Made by a program: the position numbers and the translations under genes. From JAAYEA01 sp012689325 (GTDB lineage Bacteria > Chloroflexota > Anaerolineae > JAAYEA01): DNA of 64,000 nt. The stretch lies in the NCBI GenBank assembly GCA_036841525.1, contig DAITVZ010000001.1, positions 124,001 to 188,000 of the forward strand, in the 5' to 3' direction. Below the pieces are notes generated by a model that made no database searches, had not been told where the DNA came from, and worked only from the letters and a program-made list of their open reading frames with translations. How positions within the stretch are numbered: position 1 is the stretch's first letter; each line of letters begins with the position of its first letter. Shown here piece by piece: positions 33,892 through 42,594 of the stretch.

Positions 33892-35175
33892 GTGGGGGCG
33901 CCAGGGGGGAGAATCGCGCGATTGGGTCATGGACCAGCGCTGCGACGCGAGGCCTGGGTGGCGCTGGCCTTTGCGGCGGCGGCGGGGTTCGTCTATAACG
34001 GCGTGCTCTCCACCATCTCGAACCTCTATTACCTGCGGATGGGCTACGGCCCCGAGGTGGTGGGCAACATCGCCGGGCTGCGGGCGCTGGCCTTTGCGCT
34101 GGCGGCGCTCCCCGCGGGCGCGCTGGGCCGGCGGGTGGGCGGACGCCGCGCGATGGTCATCGGCCTGGCGGCCTGGGCCATCGCCGGCGTGGTCTTTTCG
34201 CTGGCTGACCTGGTCCCCACGCCCTGGCGGCTGGCCTACCTCTTGGTCCTGGGGCCCGTCGTCGCCGCGGCCTATGCGATCCCCGTCGTCAACGCGCTGC
34301 CCATCCTGGCGGGCCACACCGGCCCGGAGGAACGCCCCTTGGCCTTTTCCCTCTATGCCTCCTGCACGCCGCTGGGCGCCTTTGTGGGGAGCTGGGTCGG
34401 GGGGCTGCTGCCGGGCTGGTTTGCCGGCCTGCTCGGCGCGACCCTGAGCCAGCCCCGGCCCTATGGCCTGGCCCTGGGCGGGTGTTTCGTGGCGCTGGTC
34501 CCCGTGTTCATCGCCTTTCTGCGCCTGCCGGAGCAGCGCACCGCCCAGACGACTGGAGCCCTCGCCTCAACGGGACTCGCGCTGGAGCGCGCCAAGGCCC
34601 CGATCCTCCTGCTGGCCGCCATCGGGTTGGTCACCTGGCTGTACACCGGCGGCCAGTTCGCCGCCCGCACCTTTTTCAACGTCTATCTGGACCGCGCGCT
34701 GGCCGTGAGCACGGCGCGGATCGGCGCCAGCATGGCGGTCGCCAGCCTGCTGGCCATCCCCGCGCCGCTGGTCATGCCGGCCCTGGTGCGGCGCCTGGGC
34801 CAGGTCCCGGCGCTGCTGAACGCCCTGGCCGGGCTGGTCCTGGCGCTGTTGCTCCTCGCCATGTCCGGCGGCTGGATCGCGGCCGCAGCCGCTTATGCTG
34901 CTATCCTTATGCTCGTGGCCGGGGTCAACGCCGTGTGGAGCCTGGTGACGCAAGAAGCGGTGGCTCGCGAGTGGCGCTCCGCCTCCTCGGCGCTCTATAG
35001 CCTGGCGGGGGGGCTGGGCTCCGCCATGATGTCCGCGGGCGGGGGCTATCTGGTGGCGCGCGTGGGCTATCAGACGCTCTTCAGCCTCGGCGCGGGCTTG
35101 GTCAGCCTGGCGGCTGTGGTGGCGGGGTTGGTTTTTCTCGGGAGGCGCGGGCGTCAGGCTTCTGGGCGAGCCTGA
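33892..35175 (+). CDS. MFS transporter
   Basis: A 427-residue major facilitator with about twelve hydrophobic helices. The cytoplasmic 2-3 loop has the A-G-A-L-G-R-R-V-G-G-R-R type signature. The substrate cannot be told; the two halves resemble drug or sugar exporters. I used GTG 33892; a TTG or later start is possible because no strong Shine-Dalgarno precedes it. It lies seven bases after yhhN, third gene of the amidohydrolase operon. Confidence 0.85.
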   Translation: MGAPGGRIARLGHGPALRREAWVALAFAAAAGFVYNGVLSTISNLYYLRMGYGPEVVGNIAGLRALAFALAALPAGALGRRVGGRRAMVIGLAAWAIAGVVFSLADLVPTPWRLAYLLVLGPVVAAAYAIPVVNALPILAGHTGPEERPLAFSLYASCTPLGAFVGSWVGGLLPGWFAGLLGATLSQPRPYGLALGGCFVALVPVFIAFLRLPEQRTAQTTGALASTGLALERAKAPILLLAAIGLVTWLYTGGQFAARTFFNVYLDRALAVSTARIGASMAVASLLAIPAPLVMPALVRRLGQVPALLNALAGLVLALLLLAMSGGWIAAAAAYAAILMLVAGVNAVWSLVTQEAVAREWRSASSALYSLAGGLGSAMMSAGGGYLVARVGYQTLFSLGAGLVSLAAVVAGLVFLGRRGRQASGRA

Positions 35176-35197
35176 GCACGCGGCTCGGTTTGGGGAG

Positions 35198-35833
35198 TTA
35201 GCTTGCAGTCGCCCCCATCGCCGCGAGCCGCGCAAAGGCCGTCGGGGCTGGGCCGTGTTCGAGATAGTCCCGAATCGCCGCGGCGCAGTCGGCGGGGCTG
35301 GCCTGCGAGGTGTCCACCTCCAGGTCATAGATGCCGGGATCGTGAACCGCGCGCTGCCATGTTTCGATGGCTTTCATGGTGGGCGCATCGATGGTTCGCC
35401 CGGCGCTCCAGCCGCTGGTCCGCCGCCGCTCCAGGATGACCTCGATCGGACATCGCACGCCCACGAACAGGACGGACAGCCCGCTCAGCCGCCGGGCGCA
35501 GTCGGGGAGGATGCCAAGCGGGGCCGAGTAGGCGTCGTGGTGGCCGACGTCGGCCACCACGTTCAGCCCGAGCCGGCTATGCGCGGCGATGGAATCGTAC
35601 ATGGCGCGGTACAGCGCGACCATCAGGGGCTCCAGGTCCGGGCGCTCGCCCCCCGGCCGCAGGCCGAGGCCAGGCCGGTAGCGCGCCGGGGTCATCTCCA
35701 TGAACCGGTCCACGCCCAGGTTCATCCAGACGCCCTCGAAGGTTTCCTGGATCACCGCCGCGATGCTCGATTTGCCGGAGCGTGGCGCGCCGTTCAGGAT
35801 GATGATCTGGCCGGGTTGAGATGCCTGCGCCAC
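35198..35833 (-). CDS. Chloramphenicol phosphotransferase-like P-loop kinase
   Basis: A 211-residue protein of the CPT (PF07931-like) family. Walker A is I-L-N-G-A-P-R-S-G-K-S-S near the N-terminus, then the mid segment V-V-A-D-V-G-H-H and the R-C-P-I-E-V-I-L-E-R-R loop. Family members phosphorylate chloramphenicol or unknown small molecules; resistance is not implied here. GTG 35833 was chosen because AGGGGG stands five bases upstream; the longer frame to 36388 runs through the opposite reading of the CPBP gene and is rejected. Confidence 0.8.
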   Translation of the reverse strand: MAQASQPGQIIILNGAPRSGKSSIAAVIQETFEGVWMNLGVDRFMEMTPARYRPGLGLRPGGERPDLEPLMVALYRAMYDSIAAHSRLGLNVVADVGHHDAYSAPLGILPDCARRLSGLSVLFVGVRCPIEVILERRRTSGWSAGRTIDAPTMKAIETWQRAVHDPGIYDLEVDTSQASPADCAAAIRDYLEHGPAPTAFARLAAMGATAS

Positions 35834-35862
35834 AACGTCCCCCTGGCGTGGTGCCTCGATCT

Positions 35863-36567
35863 CTAGAACAGGATGACCACGAGATTCATGGCGGCATGCA
35901 ACAGCATCGGCGGGTAGATGCTCTCTGTCTTGGCGCGGGCATAGCCGTAGACGACCCCCCAGATGGTTGCGTTGAGGGCCTGGATCGCGGCAAAGGCGAG
36001 GGGCACCCCCGCAACGACATTCTTGACGTGCAACAGCCCGAAGGCCAGTCCGCAGAGCCAAACGGCCCAGTGGGTGCTCGCGCCCTCGGGATAGAGCCCG
36101 CGCAGCGCTAGCAGGAGCGCCGAGAAGACCAGCCCGCGCCAGAACGCTTCCTCGACCACGGGGACCGTGATGATCTCGGTGACCAGCCATTGGTTGCCGC
36201 TGTAGGGCGTGGAGCTGCCCGTCAACCACAAGTAGGCCGCGATCACACCGCAGTTGGCGAGCAACATCACGAGCAGCATCCGCCAGTGCTGCTGAATCTT
36301 GCCGGTCTGGAAGCCGAACTGGCGCGGCCGCCACAAGACAAGGGGGATAATCAGGACCAGCAGATGCGCGCGAGAGACCACGCCCCACAGTGTGGCCAGC
36401 CAGGCCGATGCTCCCACGTGGGGAAAGCGGGCGTCAGCGAACCGAAAATAGGCGCTATCAACCAACGCAAAGAGGAAGCAAAAGACTGCCAGCCCCAAGA
36501 TGACCAGGCCGAGCAGTTTCGCTCTCGCAAAGGGCTGGGCCTTGGCCTCAGCCAGGCTATGGCTCAT
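35863..36567 (-). CDS. CPBP (CAAX-like) family intramembrane metalloprotease
   Basis: A 234-residue membrane protein with about seven helices. The ABI/CPBP motifs are all present: V-V-E-E-A-F-W-R-G (EExxxR), F-G-L-L-H-V-K-N (FxxxH) and a late L-L-H-A-A-M-N. These place the metal-binding Glu and His within the membrane, as in Rce1-type proteases. Its target is unknown. The gene ends 29 bases before the chloramphenicol-phosphotransferase-like start and the two may be co-transcribed. Confidence 0.87.
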   Translation of the reverse strand: MSHSLAEAKAQPFARAKLLGLVILGLAVFCFLFALVDSAYFRFADARFPHVGASAWLATLWGVVSRAHLLVLIIPLVLWRPRQFGFQTGKIQQHWRMLLVMLLANCGVIAAYLWLTGSSTPYSGNQWLVTEIITVPVVEEAFWRGLVFSALLLALRGLYPEGASTHWAVWLCGLAFGLLHVKNVVAGVPLAFAAIQALNATIWGVVYGYARAKTESIYPPMLLHAAMNLVVILF

Positions 36568-36649
36568 TGGGCATCCTTTCGACGAGTTCGCGGGATGGTG
36601 AGTGGTTATCCGGCAAGAATGGCGCTCATCGGTTCTTGTCAGGGATGCT

Positions 36650-37411
36650 CTACTTGCCCATCTTGCGCCAGTTCTCCAGGCAGCGCTGCGCCGTCTCCAT
36701 GGGCGAGAGGGTCGTGGCGCTCTGCTCCACGATGTACCACTCGGTCCCGCCGACGCCTTCGCAGACCTTGAACAGCCGCTGCCAGTCCAGGTCGCCCTCG
36801 CCCACCAGGACGTTGGGGTCCGTGGCGGAAAAGCCGCGGATGTGCACCAACTTGGCGCGCCCCGGATAGCGCTCCAGATAGACGAAGGGGTCCGCGTTCC
36901 CGCGCACCACGTGGCCGATGTCCTCTTGCATGATCATGTCGGGGACGGTGAGGCCGATGAGCAGGTCCCAGGGCATGTCGCCGCCCTCCACCGGGACGAA
37001 CTCTTTGGCGTGGTTGTGATAGCCCAGTCGCAGCCCCTCCGCACGGAGCAGCGTGGTCATCCAGTTGAACCAAGCCGCCGTCTCCAGCAGCTTGGCGCGG
37101 GAGAGCAGGATCTCTTCCGGGAGCGTGGCCACGATGATGTTGCGCTGCCCCACCGCCTGGCTGAACTCGATGAGCCGCTTGAGCGTGTCGCCCTGCATGT
37201 CGGGGTAGCGGACGTGGCTGCCGACTACCTTGAGCCCCTCGCCGTCGCAGACCTTGCGGATGTCGTCGGCGTGGTCCCAGACCTGCGGCCAATAGTAGCA
37301 GAGCTCGACGCCGTCATAGCCCATCTTGGCGATGGCCTGGAGCGTGCCGGGCACGTCGGCCACGAACTCTTTTTGTACCGGCCAGACCTGCAATCCGATA
37401 GGAACCTTCAT
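36650..37411 (-). CDS. Sugar phosphate isomerase/epimerase (xylose isomerase-like TIM barrel)
   Basis: A 253-residue AP-endonuclease-2-fold protein. The barrel start is V-P-I-G-L-Q-V-W-P-V, with metal-site segments Y-H-N-H-A-K-E-F, M-Q-E-D-I-G-H-V and W-Y-I-V-E-Q. The segments H-N-H-x-x-E and Q-x-D-x-G-H are shared with sugar isomerases such as IolE/IolH-like proteins. AAGGAGG five bases before ATG 37411 fixes the start. It is the last gene of a cluster with an HpcH aldolase and a UroD-fold protein, separated from them by a hairpin repeat. Confidence 0.85.
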   Translation of the reverse strand: MKVPIGLQVWPVQKEFVADVPGTLQAIAKMGYDGVELCYYWPQVWDHADDIRKVCDGEGLKVVGSHVRYPDMQGDTLKRLIEFSQAVGQRNIIVATLPEEILLSRAKLLETAAWFNWMTTLLRAEGLRLGYHNHAKEFVPVEGGDMPWDLLIGLTVPDMIMQEDIGHVVRGNADPFVYLERYPGRAKLVHIRGFSATDPNVLVGEGDLDWQRLFKVCEGVGGTEWYIVEQSATTLSPMETAQRCLENWRKMGK

Positions 37412-37429
37412 GTTGACCTCCTTCATGAT

Positions 37430-37463
37430 AGACCCTGAAGGTTTTCCGAAACCTTTAGGGTCT
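37430..37463. repeat. Hairpin repeat with 15-bp stem, one mismatch
   Basis: AGACCCTGAAGGTTT (37430-37444), TCCG loop, AAACCTTTAGGGTCT (37449-37463). It sits between co-directional genes, as does the related hairpin at 19460-19497. Confidence 0.75.
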
Positions 37464-37469
37464 GCCTGT

Positions 37470-38216
37470 CTATCCCTTACGCCACTCTTGCACGGCGGCG
37501 TTCAGCCCCTGTTGCAGGAAGGGCAGGTCGGTGACCAGGGGCATGAACTGGAAGCCCTGCGCGGCGCGGCGCTTGGCCTCCTGGGTGGTGCCGGTATAGA
37601 TGCCTACGGGCACGCCGCGGCGCCGTCCGGCCTGCAACACGTGCTGGATGGCGGCCTCGTGCTCGGCGCTGCCGAACGGCACGCCCAGGGAGAGCGCCAG
37701 GTCCAGCGGGCCGATAAAGCCCAGATCCACGCCAGGCACGCCCAGGATCTCCTCGGCGCGCTCCACCGCCTCCCCCGTCTCGATCATCACCGCGGCCATG
37801 ACTTCATGGTTGGCGGCGGGGTAATAGTCGCTGCCATAGTAGCTCAGCCGCTGCCCGCCAAAGGAACGCTGCCCCAGGGGCGGGTAGCGCATGGCGGCCA
37901 CGGCGAGCGCCGCCTCCTCCGCCGAGTTGACCAGCGGCACGATGATGCCCATGATCCCCATGTCGAGCAGGGAACCGATGAGGCCGGGGTCGTTGCGCAG
38001 CACCCGCGCCAGGGGCGCGGTGCGCGAGGCGCTGACGACCTGCGTCGCGGCCAAGAGCTCCGCCGTGCCCCAGTGGCCGTGCTGGGTGTCCAGCAGCACC
38101 CAGTCGAACCCGGCTTGCGCTCCGCCCTCGGCGATGAGCGGCGAGCCGGAGAACATCCAGAGGCCCATGGTGGCCTCGCCGGCGCGCAGCCGCGCCAGGA
38201 CCTGATTCTGCCGCAC
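37470..38216 (-). CDS. HpcH/HpaI family class II aldolase
   Basis: A 248-residue aldolase of the HpcH/HpaI/RhmA group, which cleaves 2-keto-3-deoxy acids to pyruvate and an aldehyde. The metal and base segments L-L-D-T-Q-H-G-H-W, M-I-E-T-G-E-A-V and F-I-G-P-L-D-L-A-L-S are present. A role after a sugar-acid dehydratase is a natural inference (2-keto-3-deoxy-rhamnonate-like substrates). GTG 38216 is the start, preceded by a GGGGGAG. It begins ten bases after the stop of the UroD-like gene. Confidence 0.87.
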   Translation of the reverse strand: MRQNQVLARLRAGEATMGLWMFSGSPLIAEGGAQAGFDWVLLDTQHGHWGTAELLAATQVVSASRTAPLARVLRNDPGLIGSLLDMGIMGIIVPLVNSAEEAALAVAAMRYPPLGQRSFGGQRLSYYGSDYYPAANHEVMAAVMIETGEAVERAEEILGVPGVDLGFIGPLDLALSLGVPFGSAEHEAAIQHVLQAGRRRGVPVGIYTGTTQEAKRRAAQGFQFMPLVTDLPFLQQGLNAAVQEWRKG

Positions 38217-38226
38217 GGTGCTCCCC

Positions 38227-39357
38227 CTACAGCCAGCCGGTCAACTGGGCCAGCAGCTTGGTGTATTCGATAAAGTTGGGCCACGAGATGTCGGGCGGCA
38301 CGCCGTGGTCGCAACTGGGGATGAAACCGCCATCCACCAACAGCGGGGGCACCACGCGCAGCACTTCCTGGCGCATCACGTCGCCGCCCGCGGCGATGGC
38401 GCGCTTGTCGATGCCGCCGGTGTAGCCCATCTTTTTGCCAAAGCGCCGGCGAAACTCGACGATGTCGTTGCCCGCGGCCACCTCGATGGGGTCGCAGACG
38501 TTGATCCCCGCCTCGATCCAGATGGGGATCAGCAGGTCGATGCGGCCGTCCGAGTCCATGTCCACGATGGGGCAGCCCTTGCTTTTGATCAGGCCCACCC
38601 AGCGCAGGTACTGCGGCAGCAGGAACTTGCGGGTCATGGCCGGGGAGATCATGGGGTGCTCTTTGTACGCCATGTCCTCGGAGAAATGGACGCTGTCGAG
38701 CTGGATTTTGTCCAGGATGCGGTCGAGCATGTCATAGACAAAGTCGCCCCAAAAGTTGCACATCTCCATGACCCAATCGGGCTGCTCGGCCATAAAGATG
38801 CAGAGGTTTTCCATGCCCACCCACTCGCGGAGCTGCCAGAAGGGGCCGTCGATGCTGACGCTCACGGGATAGTCGCGCTCCTTGAGCGCCCTGGCGCGCT
38901 CGTCGAAATCGGCGGGAAAGCGCCCCGGCGCGTCCACGTTATAGCGCCATTTGATCCGCTCCTCGAAATCTTGCGGGTTCAGCACTGGGAAGCGATGCCA
39001 TTTCCGCGTGACGAAATCCCTGGCCTGGCGGATATAGGTATAGTCGAACTCGTCCGAGATCTCGGTGATGGCCCCCATCCAGTCCTGGACGATATAGTGG
39101 CCATCCTTGTGCTCGATGACCTTTTCCTCGAACTGGGGGATGATCTTGAAATCGGCGCCCACCGGCACGTGCACCTGCGTGCTCTCCGGCTGGAGCCCCA
39201 GCATATCCCAGAGGGTCTGATGCCACTTATCGCCCTCGGCCAGGCCCTGGGTCTCCCACTTGCGGCGCGTGGAATCGCGCGGGCCGCCCGGCGTCAGGGG
39301 CACCTTGTCCGGCTTGCCGAATAGCAGTGTCTCCACGTAGCGCTCTCTCGCATTCAT
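38227..39357 (-). CDS. UroD-fold methyltransferase-like protein (MtaA/CmuA superfamily)
   Basis: A 376-residue uroporphyrinogen decarboxylase-like protein. It begins M-N-A-R-E-R-Y-V-E-T-L-L-F-G-K-P-D-K-V-P, the usual start of non-heme UroD-fold methyltransferases. MtaA/MtbA bind Zn through H-x-C plus a later Cys; here the first motif reads I-V-D-M-D-S-D-G, so H-x-C is lost, while a Cys remains in P-S-C-D-H-G-V-P-P-D. Thiol methyl transfer is therefore unlikely as such. The ATG at 39357 has a weak GAGAGG. It heads the cluster with the HpcH aldolase and isomerase, so it probably acts on a sugar derivative. Confidence 0.82.
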   Translation of the reverse strand: MNARERYVETLLFGKPDKVPLTPGGPRDSTRRKWETQGLAEGDKWHQTLWDMLGLQPESTQVHVPVGADFKIIPQFEEKVIEHKDGHYIVQDWMGAITEISDEFDYTYIRQARDFVTRKWHRFPVLNPQDFEERIKWRYNVDAPGRFPADFDERARALKERDYPVSVSIDGPFWQLREWVGMENLCIFMAEQPDWVMEMCNFWGDFVYDMLDRILDKIQLDSVHFSEDMAYKEHPMISPAMTRKFLLPQYLRWVGLIKSKGCPIVDMDSDGRIDLLIPIWIEAGINVCDPIEVAAGNDIVEFRRRFGKKMGYTGGIDKRAIAAGGDVMRQEVLRVVPPLLVDGGFIPSCDHGVPPDISWPNFIEYTKLLAQLTGWL

Positions 39358-39447
39358 GAGCTTGTCCTCTCCCTTGCCAGATTCGGATCGCCGCTGCGCA
39401 ACGGGCAGGGCAAAGGGAGTATAGCATAACGCCCGGGGGCTGACAAG

Positions 39448-39476
39448 TTGCGCCGGGGCCGGGGGAATGGTAGAAT
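39448..39476 (+). promoter_or_regulatory. Promoter of the lipoprotein gene
   Basis: TTGCGC (39448-39453), 17-bp spacer, TAGAAT (39471-39476), about 40 bp upstream of ATG 39519. Confidence 0.5.
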
Positions 39477-39518
39477 GGAAAGCGCAGAGGTTATCCACTG
39501 ATCTGGCAAAGGCGTGCC

Positions 39519-40880
39519 ATGCGGGAACACGTTCAACACACTGCTCGCTTCATCTCCGAATGCCCTCGCTCGCCTAGGGTGGCGGCCTGGCTATGGTTGC
39601 TGATGGTCGGCTTGCTGGCGGGGTCGCTGGCCGGGTGCGACGCGCTGGACCTGGCGACCCTGGCGCCCACGGCGACGCGCCCGCCGGCGCCCACCGCTAC
39701 CCCCCTGCCAGCTCCCACCGCTGAGGCGGTGGTCACGGACACCGGGACGATCACCCTCTCCGTTTGGTACCCGGAGCACCTGGACCCGCTGAGCGACCTG
39801 CCGGGCGGCGCGGCGTTGGCGGAGCAGTACAGGGCCTTTGGGGAGATGTATCCCGACGTGCGCATCGCCGGGCGGCGCTTCAAGGCCAGCGGCCCGGGCG
39901 GCCTGCTGGACTATTTGCTAGCCACCAGCAAGGTGCTGCCTGTCGGCCTTCCGGACCTGGTCCTGCTCGACCTCCGCGACCTGCCGCAGGCGGCGGCGCT
40001 GTTGCAGCCCCTCGACGGCCTCTGGGAGAGCGAGCCCTGGGGCGACTATTACCCGGCGGCGGCGCGGCAGAGCCGGGTGGAGGGGAGACTGCTCGCCGTC
40101 CCGTACGAGCTGGACATCCGCCTGCTGGCCTACGATGCCAAGCTGGCCGAGATGCCCGCCGCCTGGCCGGATGGCGAGGCCTGGCCTGCGCCGTACCTGT
40201 TGCCGCTGGGCAGCCCGGAGGCCGCGGCGCAAGCGTTGCTCCTGCAATACCCCGAAGGGGGCGACCTGGATGAGGCGGGGCGGCTGGTGTTGGATGAGGG
40301 CGCGCTCGCGGCGGCCCTGGAGTATTACCGGGCGCGCCATGAGCAGGAGCTCTTGCACACCGCCGCGCTCACCACCACCAACCTGGCGGACTGCTGGGAG
40401 CTGTTCGTCGGCGGGAAGGTTGACCTGACCGAGACCACCGCGCACCTGGTCCTGGCGGACGAGAAGGGCCGGGCGGGCGTCCGATGCGCTCCCCTCCCGA
40501 CGCGCGGCGGGATCGCGGCGCCCGTCCTGGACGGCTGGGCCTGGGCGGTCCTGACCGGCGACGACTATAGGCAACAAGCGGCTTCGGCGTTGATCTCCTG
40601 GCTCATGGACGAGGATAACCTGGCTGCGCGCTGCGTGGCCTCTGGCTATCTGCCGTCGCGGCAGGGAGCGCTGGCGTTGATCGGGGACTCGCCCTGCCTG
40701 CCCACCTGCGAGCTGCTCTTGGGGCTAGAGTCCACCAGCGTCGGGAGCCTGGACGCCGCCCTGGCGCCGTTGCTCCTTGCGGCCCTGCAGGACGTGCTGG
40801 CGGGGAACCAGAGCAGCGCCCAGGCAGCGGCAGCCGTCCTCGCGGCGGCCACACCACGGCAGGTCCAACCACCCGAGTGA
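39519..40880 (+). CDS. Extracellular solute-binding lipoprotein
   Basis: A 453-residue ABC-type binding protein of the family 1 (sugar) kind. The lipobox L-A-G-S-L-A-G-C puts the acylated Cys at 40, followed by a Pro/Thr-Ala-rich spacer (about 45-72). The mature part has the typical run A-L-A-E-Q-Y-R-A-F-G-E-M-Y-P-D-V and a later G-W-A-W-A-V. The N-terminal signal peptide is long and partly charged; a downstream start at M29 is possible. No permease gene adjoins it, so it may be an orphan or serve a remote transporter. Confidence 0.8.
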   Translation: MREHVQHTARFISECPRSPRVAAWLWLLMVGLLAGSLAGCDALDLATLAPTATRPPAPTATPLPAPTAEAVVTDTGTITLSVWYPEHLDPLSDLPGGAALAEQYRAFGEMYPDVRIAGRRFKASGPGGLLDYLLATSKVLPVGLPDLVLLDLRDLPQAAALLQPLDGLWESEPWGDYYPAAARQSRVEGRLLAVPYELDIRLLAYDAKLAEMPAAWPDGEAWPAPYLLPLGSPEAAAQALLLQYPEGGDLDEAGRLVLDEGALAAALEYYRARHEQELLHTAALTTTNLADCWELFVGGKVDLTETTAHLVLADEKGRAGVRCAPLPTRGGIAAPVLDGWAWAVLTGDDYRQQAASALISWLMDEDNLAARCVASGYLPSRQGALALIGDSPCLPTCELLLGLESTSVGSLDAALAPLLLAALQDVLAGNQSSAQAAAAVLAAATPRQVQPPE

Positions 40881-40898
40881 GACGAGAGGGCTATCAAC

Positions 40899-41162
40899 AT
40901 GGCTGATGAGGAAAAGGCGCGCATCATTGCGCGGCTCAAGCGCATCGAGGGGCAGATCAGGGGCCTGCAGCGCATGATCGACGAGGAGCGCGGCTGCGAA
41001 GAGATCATCACGCAAATGACCGCGGCCAGGGCGGCCCTGGATAGCGCCGCCCAGATCGTGCTTCGCCACCACATGGGCCAATGCCTGGCCCAGACTGACC
41101 CCGAGCAGCGCGAGCGCAACCTGCAAAAGGCCCTCGACTTGCTCTTCAAGACGAGGGCCTAG
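40899..41162 (+). CDS. csoR: CsoR/FrmR-family metal-sensing repressor
   Basis: An 87-residue all-helical DUF156 repressor. Cys33, His58 and Cys62 keep the exact 25 and 4 residue spacing of the Cu(I)-binding Cys-His-Cys triad of CsoR, which releases DNA when copper binds. The helix-1 segment I-A-R-L-K-R-I-E-G-Q-I-R-G-L is characteristic. No copper ATPase or chaperone is adjacent; it starts 18 bases after the lipoprotein gene. A role other than copper sensing (e.g. persulfide) is possible. Confidence 0.87.
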   Translation: MADEEKARIIARLKRIEGQIRGLQRMIDEERGCEEIITQMTAARAALDSAAQIVLRHHMGQCLAQTDPEQRERNLQKALDLLFKTRA

Positions 41163-41172
41163 AGCCAGTTTC

Positions 41173-42435
41173 CTACTCGACTTGGGCGCGCTCCTCCGGC
41201 GGCACGCGCACCACCGCTCCCGCCGCCTCCAACTGCATTTGCAACTTCGGCACGTCCAGGTCGGCGGGACGGCGCCCGGACCGGACGCATAGGGCCGCGG
41301 CGGCGCCGCTGGCCTGCGAGATCGCCATGTTTGGGGCCATGCTGCGGGCCGACTGGAAGGCGGGCTGGCAGGCCGAGATGCAGCGCCCCGCCAGCAGCAC
41401 ATTGTCCAGGTCGGCGGGGACCAGGCAGCGATAGGGGATCTCGAAGCCCAGATGCTCCAAAAAGACCCGCTGCCCGTAATAGTTGGGGACCGGGTTCGAG
41501 CTGACGGCGATGGAATCCGGCTGCGGCCGCCCGCTCTGCACGTCCTCCTCGCTGATGGTATAGAGCCCCACGATGCGCCGCGTCTCGCGAATCCCGATCA
41601 TGGGCGCGGCGGCGACCAGCGTCGCTTGGGGGTACTGCTCGCGGAGCTTGGCGAGGTGCTCGCGCAGCGCGCGGTTGGCCTCGATCTCGGCGCGGGTCAG
41701 GTCTTCGGCGTTGGAGCCATCCACGCCGCCCACGCCTGGCCCCCATTTGGTGGTGATCCCATTGATCCACAGGCGGCGCTCGTCAGCGGCGGGATCGGGC
41801 AGCCCGGCCACGCGGTACATCAGCGTCATGCGCATCAGGCGCTGGTCGGCCCCTGTCGCTATCTCGTAGCGCGCCCCGGCCCTGGCGCAGAGGTCGCCAT
41901 CGCCGGTGGCGTCCACGTAGACCTGACCCAGGATCGCCTGCCGCCCCGATTTGTTTTCCACGAGGATGGCCTGGATTTCGCGCCCCTGCACCAGCGCGTC
42001 GGCAAAGAGCGTGTGCAGCATCAGCCGGACCCCGGCCTCTTGCAGCATCTCCAGCCCAACCTGCTTCAAGACCTCGGGGTCGAAGCTGACGGCATAGGGG
42101 CTCTCGCCTGGTTTCATCGGGCCAAAGTAGCCGTGCTGGGTATGGGCGCAGGCGCCGCCCGCGGCCAGCAGCCGGTCCACCAGCTCTTGCGCCAGCCCGC
42201 GCACCGTTTGCACGTGGTTGGGGGCGTGCTCATTGCGAAAGCCGTTAAAGCTGGTCATCAGCCCGGCGGTGGCGGTGCCGCCGAGAAAGCCGTACCGCTC
42301 GATCAGCAGCGTGCTGGCGCCGGCCCGGGCGGCGGCCAGCGCGGCCATCATCCCGGCGACTCCGCCGCCCACCACCACCACGTCAGCCTCGGCCACCACG
42401 GGGATCTCCCGGGCGGGCTCGCGAACGGTCCTCAT
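41173..42435 (-). CDS. FAD-dependent oxidoreductase
   Basis: A 420-residue member of the same FAD_oxidored family as the protein at 18049-19434. The Rossmann motif is V-V-V-V-G-G-G-V-A-G-M-M, followed by A-S-T-L-L-I-E-R, and the mid motif V-D-A-T-G-D-G-D-L-C. ATG 42435 with AAGGAGG upstream was chosen; the longer frame to 42498 is less likely. It is divergent from the apionate-like pair, and these families frequently neighbour sugar-acid genes. The substrate is not known. Confidence 0.85.
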   Translation of the reverse strand: MRTVREPAREIPVVAEADVVVVGGGVAGMMAALAAARAGASTLLIERYGFLGGTATAGLMTSFNGFRNEHAPNHVQTVRGLAQELVDRLLAAGGACAHTQHGYFGPMKPGESPYAVSFDPEVLKQVGLEMLQEAGVRLMLHTLFADALVQGREIQAILVENKSGRQAILGQVYVDATGDGDLCARAGARYEIATGADQRLMRMTLMYRVAGLPDPAADERRLWINGITTKWGPGVGGVDGSNAEDLTRAEIEANRALREHLAKLREQYPQATLVAAAPMIGIRETRRIVGLYTISEEDVQSGRPQPDSIAVSSNPVPNYYGQRVFLEHLGFEIPYRCLVPADLDNVLLAGRCISACQPAFQSARSMAPNMAISQASGAAAALCVRSGRRPADLDVPKLQMQLEAAGAVVRVPPEERAQVE

Positions 42436-42491
42436 GTGTACCCTCCTTGGGTTAAGATGCTGCAGAAAGACGATGACCTGGGCCGCGGGCT

Positions 42492-42520
42492 TTGACATCC
42501 CGCGCGCATTTGGCTATGCT
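42492..42520 (+). promoter_or_regulatory. Promoter of the apionate-like gene pair
   Basis: TTGACA (42492-42497), 17-bp spacer, TATGCT (42515-42520), about 75 bp upstream of ATG 42595: a perfect -35 with good spacing. Confidence 0.65.
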
Positions 42521-42594
42521 CATTCTAGCTGACTGCGGGCGATGCGGCAACTCGAGACCGCCGCTCGACCCAAGGATACCAAGGAGGGGATACC

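Noticed and set aside
35198..35833. An antibiotic-resistance call for the chloramphenicol phosphotransferase-like gene
   Set aside because: Family membership alone does not show resistance; many homologues have unknown substrates.
35834..36388. An N-terminal extension of the chloramphenicol phosphotransferase-like gene
   Set aside because: It would overlap the CPBP protease in another frame, and the GTG at 35833 has a proper ribosome site.
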